DNA of 64,000 bases from Skermanella sp. TT6 (GCF_016653635.2 NZ_CP067420.1:1991501-2055500), one strand, 5' to 3'; counted from the first letter of the stretch, positions 50,578 to 61,034 are shown. Notes: a model not told the origin generated them from the letters alone. Program-made: numbers and translations.

Positions 50578-51467
50578 TGGCGAACGAACTCTCCTCCGCC
50601 ATGGGCGAAGCGGCAGAACTGGTCGAGCAGGAAATCGACCATCTCCTGCCGATGTCCGACACCACCGAGGCCAAGCTGTTCGAGGCGATGCGCTACGCAT
50701 GCCTGGGCGGCGGCAAGCGGCTGCGTCCCTTCCTGGTCATGACCAGCGCCGGCCTGTTCGGCGTCGCCCGCGACTGCGCGGTGCGGGTGGCGGCGGCGGT
50801 GGAGTTCGTCCACTGCTATTCGCTGGTCCACGACGACCTGCCGGCGATGGACAATTCGGACCTGCGGCGCGGCCGCCCCACCGTCCACAAGCGCTTCGAC
50901 GACGCGACCGCCATCCTGGCCGGCGACGCCCTGCTGACCCTCGCCTTCGAGGTGCTGGCCGATCCCCAGACCCACGAGGATCCCAAGGTCCGGTGCTCGC
51001 TGGTCGCGGCGCTGGCCAGGGCGGCCGGCATGCACGGCATGGTCGGCGGCCAGATGCTCGACCTGATCGCGGAGACGACGCAGTTCGACATGGGGGCCAC
51101 GACCCGGCTGCAGCGGCTCAAGACCGGCGAGATGATCGCCTTCTCGTGCTGCGCCGGCGCCATCCTGGGGCGCGCGTCGCCGCCCCAAATGCATGCCCTG
51201 CAAAACTACGCCCACGATCTGGGCCTTGCCTTCCAGATCGCCGACGACCTGCTCGACATCGACGGCGACCCGTCCGTTACGGGCAAGCCGGCGCGCCAGG
51301 ACGCGGCGGCCGGCAAGGCGACCTTTGTCTCGATCCTGGGAGTCGAGCGGGCGCGCGACCAGGCGCGCCTGCTGGCCGACCAGGCCGCCCGTCATCTCGA
51401 TGTTTTCGATGGCCGGGCGGATATCCTGAAATCTGTCGCAACCTATGTCGTTGAGCGGCGTCATTGA
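50577..51467 (+). CDS. ispA: farnesyl diphosphate synthase (polyprenyl synthetase)
   Basis: A 296-residue prenyltransferase that condenses isopentenyl diphosphate with dimethylallyl and geranyl diphosphate, in the cytoplasm. The first Asp-rich motif DDLPAMDNSD and the second DDLLDID are intact, as are KRLRPF and GGQMLDL. It starts with GTG at 50577, overlapping the xseB stop by one base. The dxs gene follows by 28 bases, so supply and use of isoprenoid precursors are coupled. Confidence 0.92.
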   Translation: MANELSSAMGEAAELVEQEIDHLLPMSDTTEAKLFEAMRYACLGGGKRLRPFLVMTSAGLFGVARDCAVRVAAAVEFVHCYSLVHDDLPAMDNSDLRRGRPTVHKRFDDATAILAGDALLTLAFEVLADPQTHEDPKVRCSLVAALARAAGMHGMVGGQMLDLIAETTQFDMGATTRLQRLKTGEMIAFSCCAGAILGRASPPQMHALQNYAHDLGLAFQIADDLLDIDGDPSVTGKPARQDAAAGKATFVSILGVERARDQARLLADQAARHLDVFDGRADILKSVATYVVERRH

Positions 51468-51495
51468 GCGGCGCGCCTGACCAAAGGAGGTTGTA

Positions 51496-53439
51496 TTGAC
51501 CGCACCCAGCAAGACCCCGTTGCTCGATCGCTGTACCGTCCCGGCCCAGATCCGCAAGCTCAAGCCCGATCAGCTCCGGCAGCTGGCGGACGAGCTTCGG
51601 ACGGAGACGATCGACGCGGTTTCGGTGACCGGCGGCCATCTCGGCGCCGGCCTGGGCGTGGTCGAGCTGACGGTGGCCCTCCACCATGTCTTCGACACGC
51701 CGGATGACAGGCTGATCTGGGATGTCGGCCACCAAGCCTATCCGCACAAGATCCTGACCGGGCGGCGCGACCGTATCCGCACCCTGCGCCAGGGGGGAGG
51801 GCTGTCCGGCTTCACCAAGCGGTCGGAAAGCGAGTACGACCCGTTCGGCACCGCCCACAGCTCGACCTCGATCTCGGCCGGGTACGGCATGGCCGTCGCG
51901 AATCGGCTGTCCGGCAAGCGCAACCACGTGATCTGCGTGATCGGCGACGGCGCCATGAGCGCCGGCATGGCCTACGAGGCGATGAACAATGCCGGCAGCG
52001 ACGACAAGTCCCGCCTGATCGTCATCCTCAACGACAACGACATGTCGATCGCCCCGCCGGTCGGCGCCATGAGCGCCTACCTGTCGCGGCTGATCTCGTC
52101 GAAGCCGTACCTGAGCCTCCGCCATCTCGCGAAGGATATCGCCGAGCACTTCCCCCGGCCGCTCAAGCAGGCCGCCCGCCGGGCGGAGGAATATGCCCGC
52201 GGCATGGTGACCGGCGGCACCCTGTTCGAGGAAATGGGCTTCTACTATGTGGGGCCGATCGACGGCCACAACCTGGACCACCTGCTCCCGGTGCTGCAGA
52301 ACCTGCGCGACACCGAGGACACGGGGCCGGTCCTGGTCCATGTGGTGACCCAGAAGGGCAAGGGCTTCGCACCGGCTGAGGCATCGGCCGACAAGCTCCA
52401 TGCCGTCTCCAAGTTCGACGTCGTGACCGGCGCCCAGGCCAAGGCGAAGTCCAACGCGCCCACATACACCCGTGTCTTCGCCCAGGCGCTGATCAAGGAG
52501 GCGGAGGCCGACGACAAGATCGTCGCGGTGACCGCCGCGATGCCGTCCGGGACCGGCCTCGACCTGTTCGACAAGCGCTTTCCCGACCGCCTGTTCGACG
52601 TGGGCATCGCCGAGCAGCATGCGGTCACCTTCTGCGCCGGGCTGGCGACGGAGGGATACAAGCCCTTCGCGGCGATCTATTCGACCTTCCTACAGCGCGG
52701 CTACGACCAGGTCGTCCACGACGTGGCGCTGCAATCCCTTCCGGTCCGCTTCGCCATCGACCGGGCCGGGCTGGTCGGCGCCGACGGCGCCACCCATGCC
52801 GGATCGTTCGACATCGCCTATCTGGGCTGCCTCCCGAACATGGTCCTGATGGCCGCCTCGGACGAGGTCGAGCTGATGGACATGGTGGCGACCGCCGCGG
52901 CGATCGACGACCGCCCCAGCGCGTTCCGCTACCCCCGCGGCGAAGGCGTCGGCCGCGACATGCCCGAGCGGGGCAGGGTGCTGGAGATCGGCAAGGGCCG
53001 CGTGGTCCAGGAAGGCAGCAAGGTGGCGCTTCTGAGCTTCGGCGCCCGCCTGCAGGAATGCATGTCCGCCGCCCAGGACCTGGCGGCGCGCGGCCTGTCC
53101 ACGACCGTCGTGGATGCCCGCTTCGCCAAGCCGTTGGACGAGGATCTGATCCGGCGTGTCGCCGCCTCGCACGAGGTCGTGATCACCATCGAGGAGGGCT
53201 CGGTCGGCGGCTTCGGCAGCTTCGTCCTGCACTTCCTGGCCGGGGCCGGGCTGCTGGACCATGGGATGAAGATCCGGTGCATGGTGTTGCCCGACCATTT
53301 CCTGGACCACGATACGCCCGCGAAGCAGTACGAGGAGGCCGGTTTGGCGGCACGGCACATCGTGGCGACCGCCCTGAAGGCGATGGGCGTCGACGGGGCC
53401 GCCCAGGGGCTGGCCGGACAGGGTGCGGCGCGGGCGTAG
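51496..53439 (+). CDS. dxs: 1-deoxy-D-xylulose-5-phosphate synthase
   Basis: A 647-residue thiamine-diphosphate enzyme that starts the MEP isoprenoid pathway from pyruvate and glyceraldehyde 3-phosphate. The thiamine/Mg motif [33 protein letters not shown], the pyrimidine-domain [16 protein letters not shown] and the C-terminal domain are all present. It starts with TTG at 51496 after AAAGGAGG. It is the last conserved gene of the block; a palindrome (GCACGGCGCCGTGC, 53446-53459) follows. Confidence 0.94.
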   Translation: MTAPSKTPLLDRCTVPAQIRKLKPDQLRQLADELRTETIDAVSVTGGHLGAGLGVVELTVALHHVFDTPDDRLIWDVGHQAYPHKILTGRRDRIRTLRQGGGLSGFTKRSESEYDPFGTAHSSTSISAGYGMAVANRLSGKRNHVICVIGDGAMSAGMAYEAMNNAGSDDKSRLIVILNDNDMSIAPPVGAMSAYLSRLISSKPYLSLRHLAKDIAEHFPRPLKQAARRAEEYARGMVTGGTLFEEMGFYYVGPIDGHNLDHLLPVLQNLRDTEDTGPVLVHVVTQKGKGFAPAEASADKLHAVSKFDVVTGAQAKAKSNAPTYTRVFAQALIKEAEADDKIVAVTAAMPSGTGLDLFDKRFPDRLFDVGIAEQHAVTFCAGLATEGYKPFAAIYSTFLQRGYDQVVHDVALQSLPVRFAIDRAGLVGADGATHAGSFDIAYLGCLPNMVLMAASDEVELMDMVATAAAIDDRPSAFRYPRGEGVGRDMPERGRVLEIGKGRVVQEGSKVALLSFGARLQECMSAAQDLAARGLSTTVVDARFAKPLDEDLIRRVAASHEVVITIEEGSVGGFGSFVLHFLAGAGLLDHGMKIRCMVLPDHFLDHDTPAKQYEEAGLAARHIVATALKAMGVDGAAQGLAGQGAARA

Positions 53440-53929
53440 CCTGGCGCACGGCGCCGTGCCGGGAAGACCAGGAGTGCGGCGCGACTTGCCGCATCGGGCA
53501 GCGACGGCCGCAGGTGCCGCGCGCCCGATCGGCGCACAAGCGGGCTTCGCCTTGCACGCCCCGCAAGCAGCTGAAAAAGGTCGAAGCCGGCAACTCCCGG
53601 GTTTCGCTGGTGATGGGCGCGAGCGTCATCACTTCTGAAGATCCGGGATTCGCTTACCCCGACCCCTACGGTGCGTCGTAGGCAAGGTCGCGCCGGCCCA
53701 TTTCACTACATGGCCTGTCCGGTCTGCTGCAATGGAACTGCGCAGGCCAGGAAGTCATGCGGCATCAAGTTCGCTCTACTTTTGGGATATTGCATTGCAT
53801 AAGAAACATTCCGTATCACACGGGATGGATTCGGCAGGACTCGCCATTCGCAATCATCTCATCATCATGACTAATGGTATTAATCAAATCGGGTAGGGTT
53901 CCGATCTTATTGTCCGAGAAAGCTCGAGT
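53440..53929. other. intergenic region between dxs and an AT-rich membrane gene
   Basis: The first 250 bases keep the local GC content. They contain a perfect 14-base palindrome and reading frames with no recognised protein; they may be a decayed end of a lost gene. From about 53750 the sequence becomes clearly AT-rich and presumably holds the promoter of the next gene. No tRNA, insertion sequence or direct repeat was found. Confidence 0.4.
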
Positions 53930-56029
53930 ATGAATAATGAGAATGTCGCTGTGCGCAGCGTTCTATGGGCTATTGCGCTCGTCTTGTCTTTGGTGCTTGT
54001 TTTTCAGGACCAGATCGCAACGGGATTTGCCGTAACGACCGGCGATCGGCTTGATGGGATAATCCAGATCAGCATTCTTGAGCATTGGAATAATGTTTAC
54101 AAAGGTTTATCCGACTGGGACACGACGAACTACTTCTTTCCTTATGATAGCACACTCGCCTACAATGACGGCTATTTCCTGTTCGGATTCTGGCATGCTT
54201 TGTTCAGAGGAGCCGGGGCAGATCCTTTCCTCTCCGCTGAGCTGGTCAATTTCGTTTTCCGTATAATCGGGTTCTCCGCGACGTTCATACTGTCGCGCCA
54301 AATCCTGCGATTGGATTTCGGCTGGGCATTGTTGGCGGCGGTTCTATTTACCGTCAGTTCGGGCGCGTTCCTGCAATCCGGCCATGCACAGATACTGACC
54401 GTGTCGTTGGTGCCGTTGTTCGTGTGGCTGGCTGCGCGGATGGTGTCCGGTCTGGTCACGGATAGCCGGGCAGCGGCGCTGGGGTGGGGAACCGCAGCAG
54501 TCGTGCTCTATGCGGCATGGCTGCTCACCGCCTTCTACACGGCATGGTTCCTGGCGTTCTACACCCTTCTCTGTCTCTTGGCTTTGCCCTTTACCGGACA
54601 GGTCGGCAGGTCGATAGCCTACCAAGGGCTGGCTCTGGCTCGGCGCCACGCGTTAGTCCTGGTGCTGTTGCTCGGGGTCACGGCGATCAGCCTGATGCCT
54701 TTCCTCGAGCTCTATCTTCCTCGCGCGGCCGAGACGGGGATGCACGACTACTCCCAGGTGTCGCCATACCTCGGGGCGCCATTCACGCTGTTCAATGTCG
54801 GGCCCGACAACCTGCTCTACGGCGGTATCGTCCGGACGGTGAATGCACATCATCCCGACATTTTCCCCTTGAGGGGGGAGCACGTCGTCGGGATACCCCC
54901 GGTGCTGCTGATATGCTTCGTCATCGGCGCGATATGGTGCTGGAAGCACCTATCGGTCCTGCGGGCACCGATCGTCGCTGTCGTCGTGTTCTGGATCTTG
55001 ACGCTCAATATCGGCGGCAACTCGCTGTGGATCTGGATCTATCAGGCGGTTCCCGGTGCCAAGGCGACCCGTGCCGTCGTCCGATCCTACATCTTCCTGG
55101 CAGGACCGGTAGCCGTGATAGCGATAATCGGGCTGGCCGGCATGTTCAAGATGCGGGGCCGCGTGCTTCTGCAGGTGGGACTTGGATTGCTGCTGGTGGT
55201 TGAGCAATTGAACACCGGGAGTGTCGCGTTGCTCGATGGCATGGAGGAAAAACGCCGGCTCGCCGACCTTCCTCCGCCCCCCGCGGAATGCCTGGCCTTC
55301 GCAGCCATGGTCTCCCGTGAAGGTAAATCGCCGGGCCAGCCGGATCTGCTGAAGCAGTACAGCCATAACGTCGATGCGATGCTCATCGGAGAAGTATTTG
55401 ATCTCGAAACCATAAACGGAGTCTCTACATTCAACCCGCCTGACTGGAACTTCAATGATCCTACGCGGTTCGACTATGCGCTGCGCGTCAAGGATTATGC
55501 GGACAAGCACGACATCGAGGGACTTTGCGGCCTGGACATTGCCGCTCTTCGGTGGGATCAGGAAATCAACTCATCTATTCCCATGCCTTCAATGCCGCTC
55601 GCCCAGCCCATGGAGGTGGGAATCGGTAAGCAGGGTTCACAGGCTCTCGGCTCGGATTGGTGGCCCAACGAGAGCTGGGGAATCTGGGGGCGCGCGCGTG
55701 CGACGCTTTGGATCATGCCGCCCGCACCCGGAAACGATACCTTCCTGTTGACGGTCCTGGCCCAGGCGTTTCCTCATGCTCCAGCGCCTTCCCAGCGCGT
55801 GAAGGTGTTCGCCGACGGCGCGTTGGTGGCGACGTGGGACGTATTGCCGACGCCGTCGGAGTTTTCCGCCGTCCTGAAGCGGCCCAAGGGCCAGGCGATC
55901 AAGGTGGAGTTTGTCGCCGAGGACCCCATAAGCCCGAGCTTGCTCGGGACGAGCCTCGACAGTCGAGTGCTGGGCTTGGGTTTGCTGGAATACCGATTGG
56001 ATCCGCTGTCCCGCGACAGACTTCCCTGA
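53930..56029 (+). CDS. polytopic membrane protein, GT-C/YfhO-like (putative glycosyltransferase)
   Basis: A 699-residue protein with about eleven to thirteen hydrophobic helices (from SVLWAIALVLSLVLVF) and a C-terminal soluble domain after about residue 430. The first loop holds TGDRLDGIIQ and WDTTNYFFPYDST, typical of GT-C enzymes that take lipid-linked sugars, and the whole resembles YfhO or uncharacterised GT-C proteins. Codon use is AT-richer than the neighbours, especially in the first 300 bases. It splits the normal dxs-tlyA linkage. The acceptor and sugar are unknown. Confidence 0.7.
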   Translation: MNNENVAVRSVLWAIALVLSLVLVFQDQIATGFAVTTGDRLDGIIQISILEHWNNVYKGLSDWDTTNYFFPYDSTLAYNDGYFLFGFWHALFRGAGADPFLSAELVNFVFRIIGFSATFILSRQILRLDFGWALLAAVLFTVSSGAFLQSGHAQILTVSLVPLFVWLAARMVSGLVTDSRAAALGWGTAAVVLYAAWLLTAFYTAWFLAFYTLLCLLALPFTGQVGRSIAYQGLALARRHALVLVLLLGVTAISLMPFLELYLPRAAETGMHDYSQVSPYLGAPFTLFNVGPDNLLYGGIVRTVNAHHPDIFPLRGEHVVGIPPVLLICFVIGAIWCWKHLSVLRAPIVAVVVFWILTLNIGGNSLWIWIYQAVPGAKATRAVVRSYIFLAGPVAVIAIIGLAGMFKMRGRVLLQVGLGLLLVVEQLNTGSVALLDGMEEKRRLADLPPPPAECLAFAAMVSREGKSPGQPDLLKQYSHNVDAMLIGEVFDLETINGVSTFNPPDWNFNDPTRFDYALRVKDYADKHDIEGLCGLDIAALRWDQEINSSIPMPSMPLAQPMEVGIGKQGSQALGSDWWPNESWGIWGRARATLWIMPPAPGNDTFLLTVLAQAFPHAPAPSQRVKVFADGALVATWDVLPTPSEFSAVLKRPKGQAIKVEFVAEDPISPSLLGTSLDSRVLGLGLLEYRLDPLSRDRLP

Positions 56030-56099
56030 CAGCGATCCACGGGCTTGCTATCGATGCGGCGTCGCGATGTCAGATTCGTTTGGAAAGGAAGACCCCGGC

Positions 56100-56840
56100 A
56101 TGACGCGCTCGCGCGTTGACAATCTGCTGGTCGAACGCGGCCTCGTCGAAAGCCGGTCGAAGGCACAGGCCCTGATCATGGCCGGCCTCGTCTATTCCGA
56201 CACGCTGCGCATCGACAAGGCGGGCCAGATGCTGGCGGGGGATGCTCCGCTCTCGGTAAAGGGGCAGGACCATCCCTGGGTGTCGCGCGGCGGGCTGAAG
56301 CTGGTCGAGGGATTGGATCACTTCGGCATCGATGCCGAAGGCTTGGTCTGCCTGGATGTCGGCGCCTCGACCGGCGGCTTCACCGACGTCCTGCTGTCCC
56401 GTGGAGCCGCCAAGGTCTACGCCGTCGATGTCGGGCATGGCCAGCTTGCCTGGAAGCTGCGGCAGGACCCGCGCGTAGCGGTGCTGGAGCGGACCAACGC
56501 ACGCAATCTCTCCGCGGCGGAGGTCCCCGAGCCGATCGACCTGGTGGTCTGCGACGCCAGCTTCATCAGCCTGATGACCGTACTGCCGGCGCCGCTGAGC
56601 CTGACACGGCCGGGCGGCAGGCTGGTGGCGCTGATCAAGCCCCAGTTCGAGGTGGGCAAGGGCCGGGTCGGCAAGGGAGGAGTGGTCCGAGACCCCGGAC
56701 TGCACCGGGAGGTATGCGACACCGTCTCCGCCTGGCTGTCCGGGATACCCGGTTGGCGCGTCCTGGGTATTACCGAAAGCCCGATCCAGGGACCGGAAGG
56801 GAACCGGGAGTTCCTCGTCGGGGGTGTCCGGGAGGGCTGA
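56100..56840 (+). CDS. tlyA: TlyA-family rRNA 2'-O-methyltransferase
   Basis: A 246-residue protein. An N-terminal S4 RNA-binding domain (RVDNLLVERGLVESRSKAQA) precedes a FtsJ-like methyltransferase domain (LVCLDVGASTGGFTDVLLS with the SAM motif). The K-D-K-E catalytic residues appear in the RGGLK, VVCDASF, LIKPQFEVG and NREFLVG contexts. TlyA methylates ribosomal RNA ribose positions; the earlier haemolysin name is misleading. AAGGAAG lies before the ATG at 56100. In many relatives it follows dxs directly. Confidence 0.92.
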   Translation: MTRSRVDNLLVERGLVESRSKAQALIMAGLVYSDTLRIDKAGQMLAGDAPLSVKGQDHPWVSRGGLKLVEGLDHFGIDAEGLVCLDVGASTGGFTDVLLSRGAAKVYAVDVGHGQLAWKLRQDPRVAVLERTNARNLSAAEVPEPIDLVVCDASFISLMTVLPAPLSLTRPGGRLVALIKPQFEVGKGRVGKGGVVRDPGLHREVCDTVSAWLSGIPGWRVLGITESPIQGPEGNREFLVGGVREG

Positions 56841-56951
56841 CGGGCCACCCCTCCAGAGAGGTGCGCGTCACAGAATGAACACGGCCGGCCGGCGAGTCCT
56901 TGCCGGTAAATGACGCGCCATAGACCCAGCGCCAGCAGACCGGGACACCCT

Positions 56952-58622
56952 ATGACGGCACAGACGACCACAAGCGGAACAAGCCGCGGCAAGAACGATG
57001 GCCTGGAAATCTTCCGGTACGCCAATGCCGCCATTCCGGTTCTCGTCTGGCTGGCGCCGCTGGCCTCCGGGCTCCTGTCCCTGTACATGGGCAAGAGCAT
57101 GGCCTGGGACCTGCTCCATTATCATTATTATAACGGCTATGCCTTCCTGAACGACCGGCTGGGGTACGATATCCTGCCCGCGGTCTTCCATACCTTCCTC
57201 AACCCCGTCCTGGACATCGCGTTCTATGTCGGCGTGGAAACCCTGCCGGCGCGCGCCGTCGGGTTCACCCTCGGCGCCATCCACGGCATCAACGTGATCC
57301 TTCTGTTCCATTGCGCCCGCCTGGCGCTCGGGCCGAGGGTCAGGGGATCTTCCGCGATGCCCAACCTTCTGCCGGGCTTCCTGGCAGCCGCAGGCTTCGG
57401 GACGGCCGCCGCCATGGGTACCCTCGGGTCGTGGCACCACGACCTCATCGCCAGCCTGTTCTTCCTGGGGGCGCTCCTGATCCTGCTGGGCAAGCCCGGC
57501 GGCGGCAGGGGGCGCCTGCCGAAGCTGCTGCGCCCGGCCTGTGCCGGACTGGTGGTCGGGATCGGGCTGGGGTTGAAGCTGACCCTGGCGCCCTTCGTGC
57601 TGGCGATCGTCGCTGCACCCCTGGCTACCGCGGGCCGGGCGGGCGACCGAGTCCTGGCCTGCGCCGCGGCCGGGATGGCGGCGGTCGTGGGGCTGCTGTT
57701 GTCGGCCGGCTTCTGGATGGTGCGGATGCAGGCCGAGTTCGGCAATCCCTTCTTCCCGTTCTTCAACCGTCTGTTCGGATCGCCTTTCGTCGGCGCCGGG
57801 GAGGGCCGGGACCTGCGCTACCTCCCGGCGGACGTGCTGGAGTATCTGGTCTATCCCGTCATCTTCAGCTTCGATGCCGACCGTATCTCCGAGGCGCCCT
57901 GGCGGGATTTCCGCCTGCTGGCCGCCTTCGCCGTGGCGGTCGCCCTGCTCGTCGCCGCCCTGACCACCCGCATGGTCCGCTGGCGGCTGAACGGCGGCGT
58001 CTTCACGGGCTTCAACGCCCGGATGCTGCTGTGGACGGCGTTGGTCGGCTATGCCGGCTGGCTGGTCCTGTTCTCCATCTACCGCTATGCGGTACCCCTG
58101 GAAATGCTGGTTCCGCTGCTGCTCTGCGTCATGCTGGTGGCGCTGCTCGGCCCCCGGGCCGGCACCTATGCCACGGTGGCGTGCTGCCTTGCGCTGGTGG
58201 CGACCACCAGCAAGGCGGACTTCGCCCGCAAGGACTGGAACGACGATCCGTTCGTAGGAGCATCCGTTCCCGTGCAGTACCGCGGCCTCCGGGACGCCGT
58301 GATCCTGATGGCGGGGCGCAGCGCCGATGCCCACTTCATTCCAGCCTTCCACCCGTCCAACCGGTTCATCCGGCTGGACGGCTTCGACTATGCCTACAGG
58401 GCCGACGACCCCTTCACCCGGCAGGCCGCGGCGATCGTCTCGGGGCATGAGGGACCCGTGTTCGGGATGTTCCGTCGCGACCGGCGCGGGCAGGGTGTCG
58501 AGGAGGCGTTCCGCTCCTTCGGCTTCGTGATCGGGGACGACAGCTGCGCCAAGGTGGAGTCGACCGTGCGCCCTCCGGAACCGACTTTCCTGTGCCGGCT
58601 CTCCCCCCTCGGGCGACGTTAA
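56952..58622 (+). CDS. polytopic membrane protein, GT-C-like
   Basis: A roughly 556-residue protein with ten or more helices (starting ANAAIPVLVWLAPLASGLLS) and the loop WDLLHYHYYNGYAFLNDRLG early on, a GT-C-style acidic/aromatic loop. A soluble C-terminal region follows from about residue 440. I do not recognise a named family. It has the normal GC content, unlike the membrane gene at 53930. It ends overlapping the convergent sppA by four bases. The start at ATG 56952 lacks a clear ribosome site. Confidence 0.72.
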   Translation: MTAQTTTSGTSRGKNDGLEIFRYANAAIPVLVWLAPLASGLLSLYMGKSMAWDLLHYHYYNGYAFLNDRLGYDILPAVFHTFLNPVLDIAFYVGVETLPARAVGFTLGAIHGINVILLFHCARLALGPRVRGSSAMPNLLPGFLAAAGFGTAAAMGTLGSWHHDLIASLFFLGALLILLGKPGGGRGRLPKLLRPACAGLVVGIGLGLKLTLAPFVLAIVAAPLATAGRAGDRVLACAAAGMAAVVGLLLSAGFWMVRMQAEFGNPFFPFFNRLFGSPFVGAGEGRDLRYLPADVLEYLVYPVIFSFDADRISEAPWRDFRLLAAFAVAVALLVAALTTRMVRWRLNGGVFTGFNARMLLWTALVGYAGWLVLFSIYRYAVPLEMLVPLLLCVMLVALLGPRAGTYATVACCLALVATTSKADFARKDWNDDPFVGASVPVQYRGLRDAVILMAGRSADAHFIPAFHPSNRFIRLDGFDYAYRADDPFTRQAAAIVSGHEGPVFGMFRRDRRGQGVEEAFRSFGFVIGDDSCAKVESTVRPPEPTFLCRLSPLGRR

Positions 58623-60376
58623 CGCAGCAGCCCGGTCGGAGGCATGGACAGGGTCTCGGCGGCGGGGTCGCGGACCAGCGGGGCCAATTCCCGGAGCAGG
58701 GGCTGAAGCCGCCCCAGCACAGCCGTCGTGGCGGCCGCTTCCGACCGTCCGGAGACCAGGTCGAGCGCCTGCCGCCAGGGCGATTCAGGCTCGGGGAAGA
58801 GTCGAAGCGTCACGCCGGCATCGCGGGCCAGGCCGGCCGCTTCCCGGGCGAAGCCCAGCGCCGCGTCCATGTCCCCCAGTTCGTCCACCAAGCCCAGCGC
58901 CTTGGCCTGGGAGCCGGTCCAGACACGGCCCTTGGCGATGTCCCGCACGGCGGCGGCCGGAAGCTTTCGTGCCTCGGCGACGTTCCGTACGAAGGCGCCG
59001 TAGATGTCGTCCAGGATCGTATCGAGCCGCTGGGATTCGCTTTCGCTGTAGGTTGACAGCGGCGACCACATGGTGGCATTGCGGCCGCGGGTCACCTGCT
59101 CCCAGTCGATGCCCAGCCTGCCCCAAAGGCCTGTCGTCACCACCTTGCCGGCGATGACGCCGATCGATCCGGTCAGGGTGCCGGGTTGGGCAACGATCCT
59201 GTCGGCGTTCATGGCGATCCAGTAGCCGCCCGACGCGGCGGCTTCGCCCATCGACACGATCACGGGCTTCCCGGCTTCCCGCGCCTTGACCAATGCCCGG
59301 CGGATCGTCTCCGAGGCGACGGCGGAACCGCCGCCGCTGTCGATCCGGAACAGGATGGCGCGCACCTTGGGATCTTCGGCCGCTTCCTCGAACGCAGCGG
59401 CGACGTCGTCCGATCCCATCGAGGCTCCGCCCATCAGCGGATCGACGCCGCTCTCTCCCCTCTGGATGGAGCCGGTGCCGTAGATCAGCGCGATCGTCGG
59501 GCCGGATCCATGGGGCCGACCGGCGACGTCCAGATAGTCGCCGCCCTCGACCAGTTCGGCGCCGGCCCCGGCGCGGTCGAGCGCGGCGTCCCTGATCTCG
59601 TCGAAATATCCCAGCTGGTCCACCAGCTTCGCCTCCACGGATTCGCGGTCCAGGAACGGCCCGCGGTCGATCAGCTGGCGCAGGGCGGCAGGGTCCATGC
59701 CCCGTCCCTCGGCTATCCCGGAGACGAGCTGCTCGTGAAGGTCGCCGACCAGGGCTTCGATCATCTCCCGGTGCGGTTCCGTGAATTCCCGCTCCGTGAA
59801 GGTGTTCATGAAACTCTTGTACTCTTCGCGGTGCCGCAGCTCCGGCTGGACCTGCAACTCGTCCAGCGCTTCGCGGGCGAACGGTATCGTGGCGCCGATG
59901 CCCGTCAGCCCGACCATGCCGACCGGCTGAAGCCAGATCCGGTCGAACGCGCTCGCCAGATAGTACGCGCGGTCGCCCGGCCCCAGTTCGCCGAACGTCT
60001 CTGCGAACGCGTAGGCGAAACGTCCGCTGTCGCGGAACCGCTGGATCGCCGCGCGCAGTTCCTGGACCTTGCCCGTACCGATCCGGTCGCCGCCGAGCCG
60101 AGCCACGACGCCCTTCACCCGAGGATCGCTCCGCGCACGGTCGAGCGAGTCGACCATGTCGCGCAGGCTCTCCGTACGTGCGAATAGCGCGCCAGCCAGC
60201 GGATCGTCGGGCACGTACTCCGCCAGCGGCTGGTCCAGGTCCAGCTCGAGCACGATGGTCTCGGGAGCGGGCTCCTCCCGCTCCAGGAAGCGGTAGGCGA
60301 GATAACCGCCGCCGGCGGCCAGCAGCACGGTGATCAAACCGATCAACGCGAAAAGGCCCTTGATGAAGCGGAACAT
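58619..60376 (-). CDS. sppA: signal peptide peptidase SppA, 67-kDa type
   Basis: A 585-residue membrane-anchored serine protease that digests released signal peptides. The N-terminal helix (FIKGLFALIGLITVLLAAGG) is followed by two related domains. The catalytic Ser lies in SMGEAAASGGYWIAM in the second half, and the Lys is expected in the first half. SGGGSAVASE belongs to the substrate-binding part. The length fits the duplicated SppA67K type. The second of two adjacent ATG codons (60376) has the better spacing to GGGAGAC. Confidence 0.9.
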   Translation of the reverse strand: MFRFIKGLFALIGLITVLLAAGGGYLAYRFLEREEPAPETIVLELDLDQPLAEYVPDDPLAGALFARTESLRDMVDSLDRARSDPRVKGVVARLGGDRIGTGKVQELRAAIQRFRDSGRFAYAFAETFGELGPGDRAYYLASAFDRIWLQPVGMVGLTGIGATIPFAREALDELQVQPELRHREEYKSFMNTFTEREFTEPHREMIEALVGDLHEQLVSGIAEGRGMDPAALRQLIDRGPFLDRESVEAKLVDQLGYFDEIRDAALDRAGAGAELVEGGDYLDVAGRPHGSGPTIALIYGTGSIQRGESGVDPLMGGASMGSDDVAAAFEEAAEDPKVRAILFRIDSGGGSAVASETIRRALVKAREAGKPVIVSMGEAAASGGYWIAMNADRIVAQPGTLTGSIGVIAGKVVTTGLWGRLGIDWEQVTRGRNATMWSPLSTYSESESQRLDTILDDIYGAFVRNVAEARKLPAAAVRDIAKGRVWTGSQAKALGLVDELGDMDAALGFAREAAGLARDAGVTLRLFPEPESPWRQALDLVSGRSEAAATTAVLGRLQPLLRELAPLVRDPAAETLSMPPTGLLR

Positions 60377-60426
60377 CATGTCTCCCGAATTGGCCCGCGC
60401 CGGTTGCTACCCGACCGCTGGGTGCC

Positions 60427-60999
60427 TTACCGGTCCATTCCGTGGTACTCGGGGTTGGGGATCATATCAACCGCCGAAGCGACCCGGTTGGACATGTTGT
60501 AGAAACCGGCGACGTCGGCGATATCGAAGATGTCGGCCTCCGCGAAGCCGGCGTCGCGAAGGGCCTGCCGATCCTCCCCGTCCATCAGGTGCGGCGTCAC
60601 GGTCAGCTTCCAGGCGAAGTCCAGCATGGTGCGGTGGCGCGGCGACAGCGGCGCCACGCGATAATTCATCACCAGCATCTCGCCCAGCTGCGGATCGCCC
60701 GACAGCCTGCGGACCGCCTGCCCGTGGGCGACCAGGCAGTAGTAGCAGCGGTTGGCGGAGGATACCACGACCGCGATCATCTCGCGCTCCAGCTTGTCGA
60801 GGCCGCTGTCGCCCAGCATCAGCTCGTTGTACAGCTTGATGAATGTACGCAGCTTCTCCGGCCGTGCGCTATAGGATCGCAGCACGTTGGGCACCAGGCC
60901 GAGCTTGTCCCGGCATTTCGCGAAATAGGCCTGAAGGTCGTCGTCCAGGGTGTCCGCGTCGGGTACGGGCAGCGCCATCGCGTGATCAGGCTGTGGCAT
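60427..60999 (-). CDS. AhpD-like carboxymuconolactone decarboxylase-family protein (peroxidase-related)
   Basis: A 190-residue helical protein of the CMD/AhpD superfamily with the redox motif CYYCLVAHG (C-x-x-C) and the following His. The C-terminal RVASAVDMIPNPEYHG is typical of the uncharacterised peroxidase-related subgroup (YciW-like), often described as an alkylhydroperoxidase. The function is unproven. It is upstream of sppA on the same strand (50 bases). Confidence 0.85.
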   Translation of the reverse strand: MPQPDHAMALPVPDADTLDDDLQAYFAKCRDKLGLVPNVLRSYSARPEKLRTFIKLYNELMLGDSGLDKLEREMIAVVVSSANRCYYCLVAHGQAVRRLSGDPQLGEMLVMNYRVAPLSPRHRTMLDFAWKLTVTPHLMDGEDRQALRDAGFAEADIFDIADVAGFYNMSNRVASAVDMIPNPEYHGMDR

Positions 61000-61034
61000 C
61001 TCTGTGTTTCCTCCTGGGTAATGGCGGATCTGTT

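Noticed and set aside
53423-53681. Overlapping short frames after dxs as genes or pseudogenes
   Set aside because: Neither translation resembles a known protein or has a good start; I describe the area only as intergenic with possible remnant sequence.
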